A stretch of 64,000 bases of DNA. It comes from Verrucomicrobiota bacterium. Lineage in GTDB: Bacteria > Verrucomicrobiota > Verrucomicrobiia > Limisphaerales > UBA1319. The number at the start of each line of letters is the position of its first letter. Position 1 is the stretch's first letter. The stretch covers positions 1 through 64,000 of the forward strand of contig JAKLHY010000036.1 in assembly GCA_022709905.1 (NCBI GenBank), read 5' to 3'. The notes beneath the pieces are model-generated. The model did not search any database. It had not been told where the DNA came from and saw nothing but the letters and a program-made list of their open reading frames with translations. This document shows, in pieces, positions 55,217 through 63,025 of the stretch. The position numbers and the translations under genes are program-made.

Positions 55217-57529
55217 TCATGGATCCCAATGCATCGATGGGTCCGTTGGATTTCGCCCGGTCATTCTTGCGCCACCTCGCACTAATTTCTCGTTGAGGTG
55301 ATGAACCATCGCCTTGAGCTCGGCCACAGCGGTGGTGAGCTCGGTGATCTGGGCCTCTTTCGCTAGCACGGCCTGCTCCAATTTCCGGTTCAAGCCCTGG
55401 ATGGCCGCCAAGGCTACCCCGTTGGCATCCACCGCAGCGATGTGTTTATCGTCCGAACCGAGGCCGAAGGCGGCGTGGAAATCCTGGGCCATAGGACCGA
55501 GGTGGGGCGTGGTTGCGTCCTCCTTGAAGTTCCACTTGGAAATGGGCAGGACCGCCACTTTTTCCAGCACTTCCCGGCTATCCACGGGCGTGAAGTTTTC
55601 TTTAGCGTTGCGATCGCTATGCTCAGCGAGGACGCCAGCGATGGTCAGGTTGCCGGATTGATCGAAGGTGGCGAGCGAGGTAGAGGTGCTGTCTTCATTG
55701 TATCGGACCACTTGGACGGTTTTGCCACCGAGGGTAGGCATGCCCAGCGCCAGCGTGTGTGGCTCCATGAACAGGCCCCATCGTCCCAGACCGGCGTGTT
55801 TGCCACTCGCAAAGGGATCCCAACCGCAGGCGAGTAAGGCCCGATCCGCGGCATTCAAGGAGATGGCCGGTGCCATGCCCGTGTCCATGCGCAGGCCACC
55901 CGTGGCGCGGATATTAAATTGGTTATCCCGCGTGGAACTAAAGTCAGCGTTCGCCGAGTCGGCCCAGACAAAGGCGCCGGCGTGCAAGGCCTTGGCGCCA
56001 CGGCCCGCGGCAAAACTACAGAGGCCATCCGCGTCGTTCTCAGTGCCTCCCGGGATGGTCGCCCAGGTCCCCGACGCCCAGTTTTGCTCACCGCCCCCTA
56101 CGGTAGCGCTTCCGCCGCCAACGGTGTTCCAGAATCCACCGCTAACGGTCGCATAGGGACCATTTGCCTGGTTCCATTGACCACCGCCAACGGTGGCTTC
56201 GGCCCCATCCGCCTTGTTTTCGAGTCCGCCCGCGACGGTGGCGTGATCGGCGCTGGCCTTGTTTTGGAACCCGCCTCCTACCGTAGCGCCAGGTGCGCTT
56301 GCAGTATTGGTGAGGCCGCCGGCGACCGTGGAGGCGCCACCACTGGCGAGATTGCCGCCGAGTGTTTGGCCGTCCCAGCCTCCCCCGCCAACCACAGCCC
56401 CGTTTCCAGTGGCGCGGTTGAACCACCCCCCACCGACAAAGGCGGCATAACCACTCGCTGTGTTGTATTGGCCTCCGGCGACGGTGGCATTATCATTGGT
56501 CGCGGCATTGCCTTCGCCCCCCGCGACGGTGCTCATGCGGCTGAGGGCCCGGTTGCCGGCCCCACCCCCGACCGTCGCATGTAGAAATTCCGCCCGGTTA
56601 CCCGATCCGCCACCCACGAAAGCGCCGGTGACAGTCGCCCGGTTTCCCACCCCGCCAACGACAACCGAGCCGTAGCCACTGGCCACATTGCCGTTGTAGC
56701 TCTGGCCATCATAACCGCCCCCACCAACAAAGGCGCCAGGAGCAAGCGCCATATTCCCATAACCACCACAAACCACGGTCACAGCTGAAACCGCGCTGTT
56801 GCCCTGTCCTCCCCCAATCGTCGCTTGGGCGCCCACGGCCGAATTGCTCCACCCGCCGCCAATCGTCGCGAACATCCCACTCGCGGTGTTGTTCTGCCCC
56901 CCGGCGATGGTCGCCAGGTCGCCAGTTAAGGTGTGGTTGACTCCCACCTTGAGCCGCCGCACAGTCAGGTCCCCGCCGATGATCTTTCCCCCATCAATGC
57001 CCGTGGCGCTGATATCAGCGCTGACAATCGTGCCGTCGACAATCTTGTCGCTGGTAACGACGTTGGGTTGCAGGCTGGCATTGGCGACGCCGTTGGCGGC
57101 AATCGCCGAGGCCATGTCGGCCGTAGTCGCCCGGACCGTTACGCCGGCGCCCAATGCGTAAAGGGCCGTTGGCACCGGTGAAAGCGGTTGACGCGGTCGC
57201 AGGATCGTAAACAACCCGGAACCATTGGTGCGAACGGTGATCTCCAGCCAGCGATCCACACCCGTAAACACGCCAGCACCGAAATCCAGCGCGATCATAA
57301 ATAGACCGTCACTGACCCTTACCGCATTCGTCGCCAGCGTCGGACCGATCTGGCCACCGTTTCTTACGGCATCGTATAGCGCGAACTTGAAATCGTAATA
57401 ACCGTTGGCGGGCGCGCCAGCATCGGTGAGTTGGCCCTGATAAGTGAAAGCCGTGCCCAACGACGCCGCCTGGGCCATAGTCAGGCCAGAGAGGACGAAA
57501 CCCAGGACAAAAACTGACTTTAGGTTCAT
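55217..57529 (-). CDS. YadA-head-like fibre protein with S74 intramolecular chaperone
   Basis: The 770-residue protein has a signal peptide (SVFVLGFVLSGLTMAQA) and AGGAG before the ATG. Residues about 25-125 form a beta domain (AFTYQGQLTDAGAPANGYYD). Residues about 200-520 are left-handed beta-roll repeats of the YadA/Hia head type, with the pattern N-x-A-x-G-x-x-A-T-V-x-G-G (IAGGQNNTASGMFATIGGGW, VAGGLENKADGAEATVGGGQ). The C-terminus is a Peptidase_S74 chaperone: EHSDRNAKENFTPVDSREVL with the cleavage Ser638, WNFKEDATTPHLGPMAQDFH, VDANGVALAAIQGLNRKLE, then a coiled coil. S74 domains assemble trimeric fibres such as phage endosialidase tailspikes and then cut themselves off. A secreted trimeric adhesin is the likely role. 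No outer-membrane anchor is present. Confidence 0.82.
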   Translation of the reverse strand: MNLKSVFVLGFVLSGLTMAQAASLGTAFTYQGQLTDAGAPANGYYDFKFALYDAVRNGGQIGPTLATNAVRVSDGLFMIALDFGAGVFTGVDRWLEITVRTNGSGLFTILRPRQPLSPVPTALYALGAGVTVRATTADMASAIAANGVANASLQPNVVTSDKIVDGTIVSADISATGIDGGKIIGGDLTVRRLKVGVNHTLTGDLATIAGGQNNTASGMFATIGGGWSNSAVGAQATIGGGQGNSAVSAVTVVCGGYGNMALAPGAFVGGGGYDGQSYNGNVASGYGSVVVGGVGNRATVTGAFVGGGSGNRAEFLHATVGGGAGNRALSRMSTVAGGEGNAATNDNATVAGGQYNTASGYAAFVGGGWFNRATGNGAVVGGGGWDGQTLGGNLASGGASTVAGGLTNTASAPGATVGGGFQNKASADHATVAGGLENKADGAEATVGGGQWNQANGPYATVSGGFWNTVGGGSATVGGGEQNWASGTWATIPGGTENDADGLCSFAAGRGAKALHAGAFVWADSANADFSSTRDNQFNIRATGGLRMDTGMAPAISLNAADRALLACGWDPFASGKHAGLGRWGLFMEPHTLALGMPTLGGKTVQVVRYNEDSTSTSLATFDQSGNLTIAGVLAEHSDRNAKENFTPVDSREVLEKVAVLPISKWNFKEDATTPHLGPMAQDFHAAFGLGSDDKHIAAVDANGVALAAIQGLNRKLEQAVLAKEAQITELTTAVAELKAMVHHLNEKLVRGGARMTGRNPTDPSMHWDP

Positions 57530-57964
57530 GGCAGGCTCCTTTTGCGTTTTATTAGTAAGGATACAAACAACCTACAGCTTTCACCCCAGTTTGCACTTAC
57601 AATTCCGATTGGGAGCAAATGTGTCGCTGCTGCCGACAGGCCAAGACCATTGTCTTCCCATAAACCGGTGACCTGTAGCGTCGGGCCTCCAGCCTGACGT
57701 CGAGGTCGGCGTCTCGGCGACCGACGACTGATCACTGGTCACTGGTTTTCCGCCGCGCGGGACGCACGGCTCTACGGCAGGCGAGGACGCCGGCCGCTAC
57801 CTTCGGTTCATGGCCCCAATGCGCTTCGAAAATCCTCGGCTTCGTTGCTCCTCAGTCAAAGATCAGATAACGTCTGGTAAAACATAATGGACAGAGAAGG
57901 ACTGGGATGTATAATCACGCCAATCCTTTCCCATTCATTCCTAACGACCCAAGCGAGGTTCATG
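57530..57964. other. Intergenic region with a GC-rich palindromic element
   Basis: The 435 bases between the divergent fibre and DUF6345-like genes hold no gene. A block at 57675-57800 begins GTAGCG and ends CGCTAC (6-bp inverted ends). It contains a near-perfect stem (GTCGGGC...GCCTGAC), the sequence CTCGGCGACCGAC, and a tandem TCACTGG. Its style is that of dispersed intergenic palindromes. AAGCGAGGTT directly before ATG 57962/57965 is a good ribosome binding site. Confidence 0.4.
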
Positions 57965-59767
57965 ATGAATCCAAGAAATCGTCTGCGGGATTGTGGCATG
58001 AGCTGGACCACTTTCCTGGCTTTGTTGGCTGGGGGCGTCCCTGGCGCGTTTGCCGGCACCGACTTCAACCATGATGGCCGGGACGATATCATCACCTTCA
58101 TCCGAGATAGCGCGACCGGGGCTGGGCGCGGTGATGTCTATGTCGCGCTCGCAACCGGTTACAGCTTTGGTCCCGGCGGGCGATGGCACAATTTCTTTTG
58201 CATTGGACAGGAAATCCCGTCCACCGGCGATTTCAACGGAGATGGCCTGGACGATCTGATTTCTTTTGTTCGCGACACAGCCCTGGACGCGAACCGGGGT
58301 GACGTCTCTGTGTCGGTCTCCACCGGCTCGAGTTTCCTGGGAAGCCAGAAGTGGCATGATTGGTTTTGCGTCGGCAATGAGATTCCACTGGTGGGCGACT
58401 TCAATGGCGACGGTCGCGACGACGTGGTCACATGCCTTCGAGACGCCGGCGCGGGAACCGCCCGCGGAGATGTGTTTGTGGCCTTGTCCACCGGCACTGG
58501 TTTTGGCGCTGGTCTCAAGTGGCACGATTGGTTCTGCATCGGCAATGAGATCCCGATGGTGGGGGACTTCAATGGCGACGGCAAGGATGACCTGGCCACC
58601 CTGCTCCGGGACACGGGTGCGAATACCGCCCGCGGGGATGTCTTTGTGGCCTTATCGACCGGGACGGGATTCGGCCCTGGTGTCAAATGGCACGATTGGT
58701 TCTGTATTGGCAACGAAATCCCGTTGGCGGGCGACTTTAACGGCGACGGCAAGGATGATCTGGCAACGTTCACTCGCGGTTCGGCGGGGGATGTCTATGT
58801 TGCCGTATCAACCGGCACTTCCTTTTCCGGCCAAGGGAACAAGTGGCATGACTATTTTGGCATCGGCAATGAGATCCCGATGGCGGGTGATTTTAATGCC
58901 GATGGAAAAACGGATATCGCCGTGTTTGCTCATGACACAAAGACTGGCGACGGCCGCGGTGACGTTTATGTGGCCTTATCCACCGGGGCGACCTTCGGTG
59001 CGGGCCAAAAATGGCATGAGTGGTTTTGCATCCTTGATGAAATTCCCACCGCCCAAGCCGCGGCATTTCCCCAGGATATATTCGCCGACTCTTATGAGGA
59101 CGGCAGTGCCGAGTTCGTGGGGTATGTCTCGAATGAGGAAGACCGGTTTAAGGGTAATGTTTGGGACTTCAAGGACGAATTCGACAACACCTGGCCTTGC
59201 AGCCAGTATTACTGGGGAGAACGCCGGTTCATGCAGGAAGATCATCTGACCTTTGTCGACAGCGCGGATCTCGCTTTCGTTTCAGGCCATGGCAACGCTT
59301 CGTTCATCGTCATGACCTCGGGTCAGGATTGCGACCTCACGGCGTGCAGTTGGGGAAGTTGGTCCTCGAACAGCCGCCGGGGCGACTTGGAATACATCGT
59401 TTTCGAGAGCTGCAGTGTGCTTTCCCTGGATGGCGATTGGCGGGCGCGCTGGGCGTGCACCCCCCATCAACGCCGCCCCTTTGCCGGGCTGCATGTTGCC
59501 GGCGGTTTCAAAAACAGCCACTGGGAATCTCCCGTATATCAGATGAGCGATGAATTCGCGGAGAATCTCGAGGATGGTTTTTCCGTTCGGTGGGCTTGGC
59601 TCGAGGCGGCGGACGATGAAAACACCTGGGTCTGGGGCCACGACAATCTGGGTTGTGTCTTCTATATCCGGCCTCACCAAAATGAAACCTATGGCGGGCA
59701 CACCTCCCCAGACCGATGGTATCATAGTCCGGACTACCTCCTGGATGCGGAATACTGGGAGTATTGA
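57965..59767 (+). CDS. FG-GAP repeat protein with C-terminal DUF6345-like domain (possible clan CD-type peptidase)
   Basis: ATG 57965 lies five bases after a GAGGT site; ATG 57962 is equally possible. The 600-residue protein has a signal peptide (WTTFLALLAGGVPGAFAG) and six calcium-loop repeats of about 56 residues (GDFNGDGKDDLATLLRDTG, KWHDWFCIGNEIP). From about residue 370 a different domain begins (FADSYEDGSAEFVGY, CSQYYWGERRFMQEDHLTFV), resembling DUF6345. It contains LAFVSGHGN with His442 and EYIVFESCSVLSLD with Cys483, each after a hydrophobic strand, 41 residues apart. This is the HG...C arrangement of clan CD cysteine peptidases (caspases, gingipains, legumain). Peptidase activity is an inference, and DUF6345 has no assigned function known to me. 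The next gene on the strand may be its partner. Confidence 0.72.
   Translation: MNPRNRLRDCGMSWTTFLALLAGGVPGAFAGTDFNHDGRDDIITFIRDSATGAGRGDVYVALATGYSFGPGGRWHNFFCIGQEIPSTGDFNGDGLDDLISFVRDTALDANRGDVSVSVSTGSSFLGSQKWHDWFCVGNEIPLVGDFNGDGRDDVVTCLRDAGAGTARGDVFVALSTGTGFGAGLKWHDWFCIGNEIPMVGDFNGDGKDDLATLLRDTGANTARGDVFVALSTGTGFGPGVKWHDWFCIGNEIPLAGDFNGDGKDDLATFTRGSAGDVYVAVSTGTSFSGQGNKWHDYFGIGNEIPMAGDFNADGKTDIAVFAHDTKTGDGRGDVYVALSTGATFGAGQKWHEWFCILDEIPTAQAAAFPQDIFADSYEDGSAEFVGYVSNEEDRFKGNVWDFKDEFDNTWPCSQYYWGERRFMQEDHLTFVDSADLAFVSGHGNASFIVMTSGQDCDLTACSWGSWSSNSRRGDLEYIVFESCSVLSLDGDWRARWACTPHQRRPFAGLHVAGGFKNSHWESPVYQMSDEFAENLEDGFSVRWAWLEAADDENTWVWGHDNLGCVFYIRPHQNETYGGHTSPDRWYHSPDYLLDAEYWEY
58020..59050 (+). 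repeat. Tandem 168-bp coding repeats
   Basis: The segment encoding WHDWF/WHxxFC-IG-EIP recurs at 58181, 58349, 58517, 58685, 58841 and 59009, a period of 168 bases except for one step of 156 (one unit shorter by four codons). The middle copies are very similar at the DNA level, which suggests recent expansion by unequal exchange. Confidence 0.7.
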
Positions 59768-59875
59768 CCTGTTCATTCCCGATGCCGGGAGGGAAGACGC
59801 TCGCCCCGGCTCGCGACGGGTTCCAACTCGGCCAAACAATCTTCGATGAATCTCAATCCCCATCCCTCCCCGATT

Positions 59876-61099
59876 ATGAAAAAAACCTGGATTAATCTAG
59901 CTCTTTCCTTCGGATTGGCCGCTCTTTTTGGCAACACCATTTTCGCCCAACAAATCCTGGTGTCGCGAGAAATGGAAAACGAGCTCCATCGAGAACTGAC
60001 CAAACCCATCAGCGTGTTTACATTAGATCAGACGGCCTCGATCCGCATCGATTCAGCCCTTCGGGCCTGGGTGGCGGCAAGGACGGACTTGGCGACGGCC
60101 CCGGCCCGAAACAGTCAGCGATTCCCCGGAAGAATGACCTACGCGCTGAGAAAAAGGCAGGCCGGCCAGGATCCCGTGAGTGGACTTTCCCCCTTGTCCC
60201 TCATCGAGGTCCCGATCCTCCAACCCATTTTTTTCCGAACGGACCTCCACTTTTACACTTACCGCCAATTTCCGACCGCACCCGCCTTAAGCCGTCTGGA
60301 AAACAGTGAGGCCATCCAGCTGGCCACCGACCTGTTGGTCAATCGTCAGTTAGTCGAGTTATCCCAGCAGGACGTTTTGGGCGAGTCCGTTGTGCGCTCG
60401 TTGAATCGGAATAGCGACACCGGCGCCGATATCCTGGGGCATCAGGAATTGTTAATGCAGGGGGTTGTCTTCAGACGGTTATTCCGAGGGGCGCCCGTCC
60501 TGAATTCCAGGATGACCGTCGACCTCCAGCCTGACACTGGGGAAATTATGGGATTGAAGCACGTGAAATGGACCCCGGCACTCCCGGAAGCGCGGGTGAC
60601 GACGCTGGGGATTTCGTCAAGAACCGCAAATAGCGTCCTGAGTTCCCTCGAGGAAAAAGCGGTTCAGATGTTCGGTCGCGTCAGGCGCATCACGCTGAGC
60701 AACCTGGTTCGCGGTTGGTTCCAAACCGATGTGGAGCTCTTGCCCATCCTGCTCTGCCAAATGACGTATCAGCACGACGACCACCAAGACGGCTACACGC
60801 AGCCCATTAACCTGGCGGGCGGCGATGAGATCTTTTATTCGCGGGAAACGACCCCGAATCAGCCGTCGTCAGCCTCCGAAGCCGAATTGGTCCTTTCGTC
60901 GCCGCAATCGTTGGGGCGAGGAGCATTCAGTTTTATAGTCACGGGGCCAACTTCGGCGCCATTCGTGATTGAGGCAGCAGCCGATCTGCCCGGGAACTGG
61001 ATTGCTGTTGCCACGAATACCCTGGTGAATGGCCAATTGATCTATGAAGGATCTGCCCACCTTCAACAACAGTATTTTCGGGCCAGAATCCAGCCCTGA
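59876..61099 (+). CDS. Secreted protein with a possible PepSY/FTP-type propeptide domain
   Basis: ATG 59876 starts a signal peptide (WINLALSFGLAALFGNTIFA). The 407-residue protein is not confidently assignable. A stretch near residue 200 (GVVFRRLFRGAPVLNSRMTV, DLQPDTGEIMGLKHVKW) resembles the inhibitory propeptides (FTP/PepSY) of thermolysin-like and other secreted proteases. The end (FSFIVTGPTSAPFVIEAAAD ... QYFRARIQP) is the C-terminal module shared in this window. It follows the DUF6345-like gene by 108 bases on the same strand, so the two probably form an operon. An inhibitor or chaperone for the putative peptidase is a testable idea, not a finding. Confidence 0.6.
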   Translation: MKKTWINLALSFGLAALFGNTIFAQQILVSREMENELHRELTKPISVFTLDQTASIRIDSALRAWVAARTDLATAPARNSQRFPGRMTYALRKRQAGQDPVSGLSPLSLIEVPILQPIFFRTDLHFYTYRQFPTAPALSRLENSEAIQLATDLLVNRQLVELSQQDVLGESVVRSLNRNSDTGADILGHQELLMQGVVFRRLFRGAPVLNSRMTVDLQPDTGEIMGLKHVKWTPALPEARVTTLGISSRTANSVLSSLEEKAVQMFGRVRRITLSNLVRGWFQTDVELLPILLCQMTYQHDDHQDGYTQPINLAGGDEIFYSRETTPNQPSSASEAELVLSSPQSLGRGAFSFIVTGPTSAPFVIEAAADLPGNWIAVATNTLVNGQLIYEGSAHLQQQYFRARIQP

Positions 61100-61102
61100 G
61101 CG

Positions 61103-61783
61103 GGGAAATCCCAGGATCTCGGTCAGCGCGCCCAACGGCAGCGACGCGGGATGCTTCGGTAAAAACCGCAAGCCATTGGCGCCGTCCATCAGACAGTATA
61201 AACCGGGTTGGGCGTGGACAATCTGCCCAGCCCCCTTCACCCGTTGGAAAGCGCTGGCGTGCGGATCGAATGACCTTAAGCCGGCCACCGTCCGCGTCTC
61301 GAGCGCGAAGGGATCGGCGGGCGCGGAAAGATCGACCGTAACCGACGGCATCCGTATGCATAGAACCCGCGTTCGTCCAGTCGGATCCTCGACCACCAGG
61401 ACTCGATTCGCGGTCACGGAGACGAGGGTACCGCGCAGGCGCACCAGCCCGGAGTGGCGCGGGAAGTCGGCGATCGGAACCACGGGCTGTGCCACCCAGC
61501 GCTCTGGCGCGATCGCCAGCAATTGCAGATCCTTCCAGCTCGGCGCCCACAAGGCACCCGAAACATCAACGAGAATGAATCGGCGCCCGGCGCCATCCTC
61601 CCAGCACACCAAACCCTCGAGTTGAATCCGACGCGCACCGTGGTATCCGAGATTCGCGAAATGGTGGAATTGCGCGACGTTAGTCATGATGGGGAACGCG
61701 GTGGGATCCTCCCGGCCCGCCCCAAGCGCAACCCATCCCAGACCACACATCAGCCAACCTGGCCATACAGCCAACCTGGCCAT
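61103..61783 (-). pseudogene. Deletion-derived partial copy of the sensor kinase ectodomain
   Basis: Read from ATG 61783, three blocks match the kinase gene at 44558-48010 at roughly 90% or more DNA identity by eye. Block A, VALGAGREDPTAFPIMTNVA to ILVDVSGAL, equals kinase residues about 40-100. Block B runs WAPSWKDLQLLAIAPERW to RTRVLCIRMPSV, and block C TVDLSAPADPFALETRTVAG to PLGALTEILGF. About 861 and 675 bases of the parent are missing between them, both multiples of three. PA14 domain, membrane helix and kinase are absent. Homology ends just after the stop of the convergent gene at 61099; the frame stays open to 60869 but that part is only antisense of the neighbour. It is probably dead, although a short signal-peptide-bearing OB-fold protein could still be made. 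Confidence 0.8.
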
Positions 61784-61784
61784 A
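61751..61784. repeat. Exact 17-bp tandem duplication
   Basis: CAGCCAACCTGGCCATA occurs twice in direct succession, at 61751-61767 and 61768-61784. The homologous place in the parent kinase gene near 47920 has one unit. It changes the reading frame at the start of the partial copy and supplies its ATG. Confidence 0.85.
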
Positions 61785-61854
61785 TCCCTAAAGCACCCCT
61801 GCAGTCTGGGGATTGTTCGCTTTCCTATTCGGCGGGGATAGATAATTTGAAACA

Positions 61855-62181
61855 ATGAACGACTGGCAAGTATTGCAGGATTACGTGACCGGCGCCTCCG
61901 AGCAGGCCTTTTCGGAGCTGATGGACCGGCACTTGGGCTTGGTGTTTTCCACTGCGTTTCGTGTCCTCGGTAATACCCAGGCCGCCGAGGATGCAACCCA
62001 GGCCGTGTTTTGCCTCCTCGCCAATAAGGCTCGCGACTTGCCTCCGGGCACGCTGCTGGTCGGCTGGCTCTATCAAACCGCCTTTTTTATAGCGTCACGA
62101 CAGAAGCAAAGCGATCGAAATCTCAGAGGCAGCCACCAACGGCCCGGGCTTTGGTTGGTTCCTCGGCAGTATGCCGACTGA
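61855..62181 (+). pseudogene. Truncated ECF-type sigma factor
   Basis: The start is a normal sigma-70 region 2: MNDWQVLQDYVTGASEQAFS, DRHLGLVFSTAFRVLGNTQA, EDATQAVFCLLANKARDLPP, LLVGWLYQTAFFIASRQKQ. After about residue 83 the similarity ends and the frame runs on through unrelated sequence to a stop at 62181. Region 4 and the promoter-recognition helix are missing. The adjoining frame at that point carries the middle of a secretin-like gene, so this is the 5' side of a deletion that joined two genes out of frame. Confidence 0.75.
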
Positions 62182-63025
62182 GAACGGCACGCTGGGTTCA
62201 ACCCCTGCGTCCTCCGACCAAACCGCGGCGTTCCCCTCAAATCCCCCTGACATGTCCCCAGAACCATCCGATCCGGACGCGGTGGTTCCTGCCACTCCTG
62301 GCGGCGTGTTCCCCGGCCTGGCATCCAAAAACGACGAGATCCCAGCCAGCCCAATCGGGTTAGCCGAGGCCCAGGCCCTGCAGGACCAGCAAACAAGTGC
62401 TGCCGTGGTTCCTCTTGCCACATCGATTACCGGCATTATTACCGAGGCGCAATTTCGCGCCGTGATCCAGGCTCTCGAACAACGGAATGGAGTATCGGTG
62501 CTGTCCTTTCCCAGTGTAAGCACGGAAAGCGGCCGGCAAGTCCAAATCTGCTCAAGCCGGCAAGGAACCGCCTCCGAATCAAACGAGGGCGGCATCGCGA
62601 TCGACGTGATTCCCGAGGTGCTCACCGATGGCCGCGCAATCAAGCTCATCTTGTTTGCGAGCTTGGATCACCCGACCTCTCCTCGAGATCCAAGCATCCC
62701 AGGCGCGCAGAATTCATCCCAACCGGGTGACTCGGCCTCGGCACCGCCAGGCGGGCCAGTCCCGGGGCTTGTTCCCCTGCCGCGATTTACCCGCAAGCCA
62801 GTCGTGAACACCGCCACGGTCACCCACGGCCAGACCGTGGTCATGATCGGCACGATGCCGTCGTCAACGTCCGAACCGGCAGCCCCGCCCACCCGGCGCC
62901 TCCGGCTGATCGCGGTAACCCCAATCCTTGTCGATCCGGCGGATCATCCGGTTCGCGCGGAGGACGGTGAGCCGGCTTCTGGTCTTGCTTCGGGAGCAAA
63001 AATGGCCAAGGATGCGCCGCAATGA
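62093..63025 (+). pseudogene. Secretin-like protein lacking its 5' part
   Basis: From about 62105 the frame reads AIEISEAATNGPGFGWFLGS and then ITGIITEAQFRAVIQALEQR, NGVSVLSFPSVSTESGRQVQ, IAIDVIPEVLTDGRAIKLIL, PLPRFTRKPVVNTATVTHGQ and TVVMIGTMPS. This is the central and C-terminal part of a type II/III-secretin-like domain with the usual G-ILT-xQF and VxxGQTVV motifs. ATG 62171 could allow reinitiation, giving 284 residues without signal peptide or N-domains. The stop overlaps the following isomerase ATG (ATGA at 63022-63025). The parent protein probably worked with the pseudopilin-type secretion machinery. Confidence 0.65.

Noticed and set aside
58020..59050. Regular 168-bp period considered as a CRISPR-like or satellite array
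   Set aside because: The period is a whole number of codons inside one open frame and encodes calcium-loop repeats.
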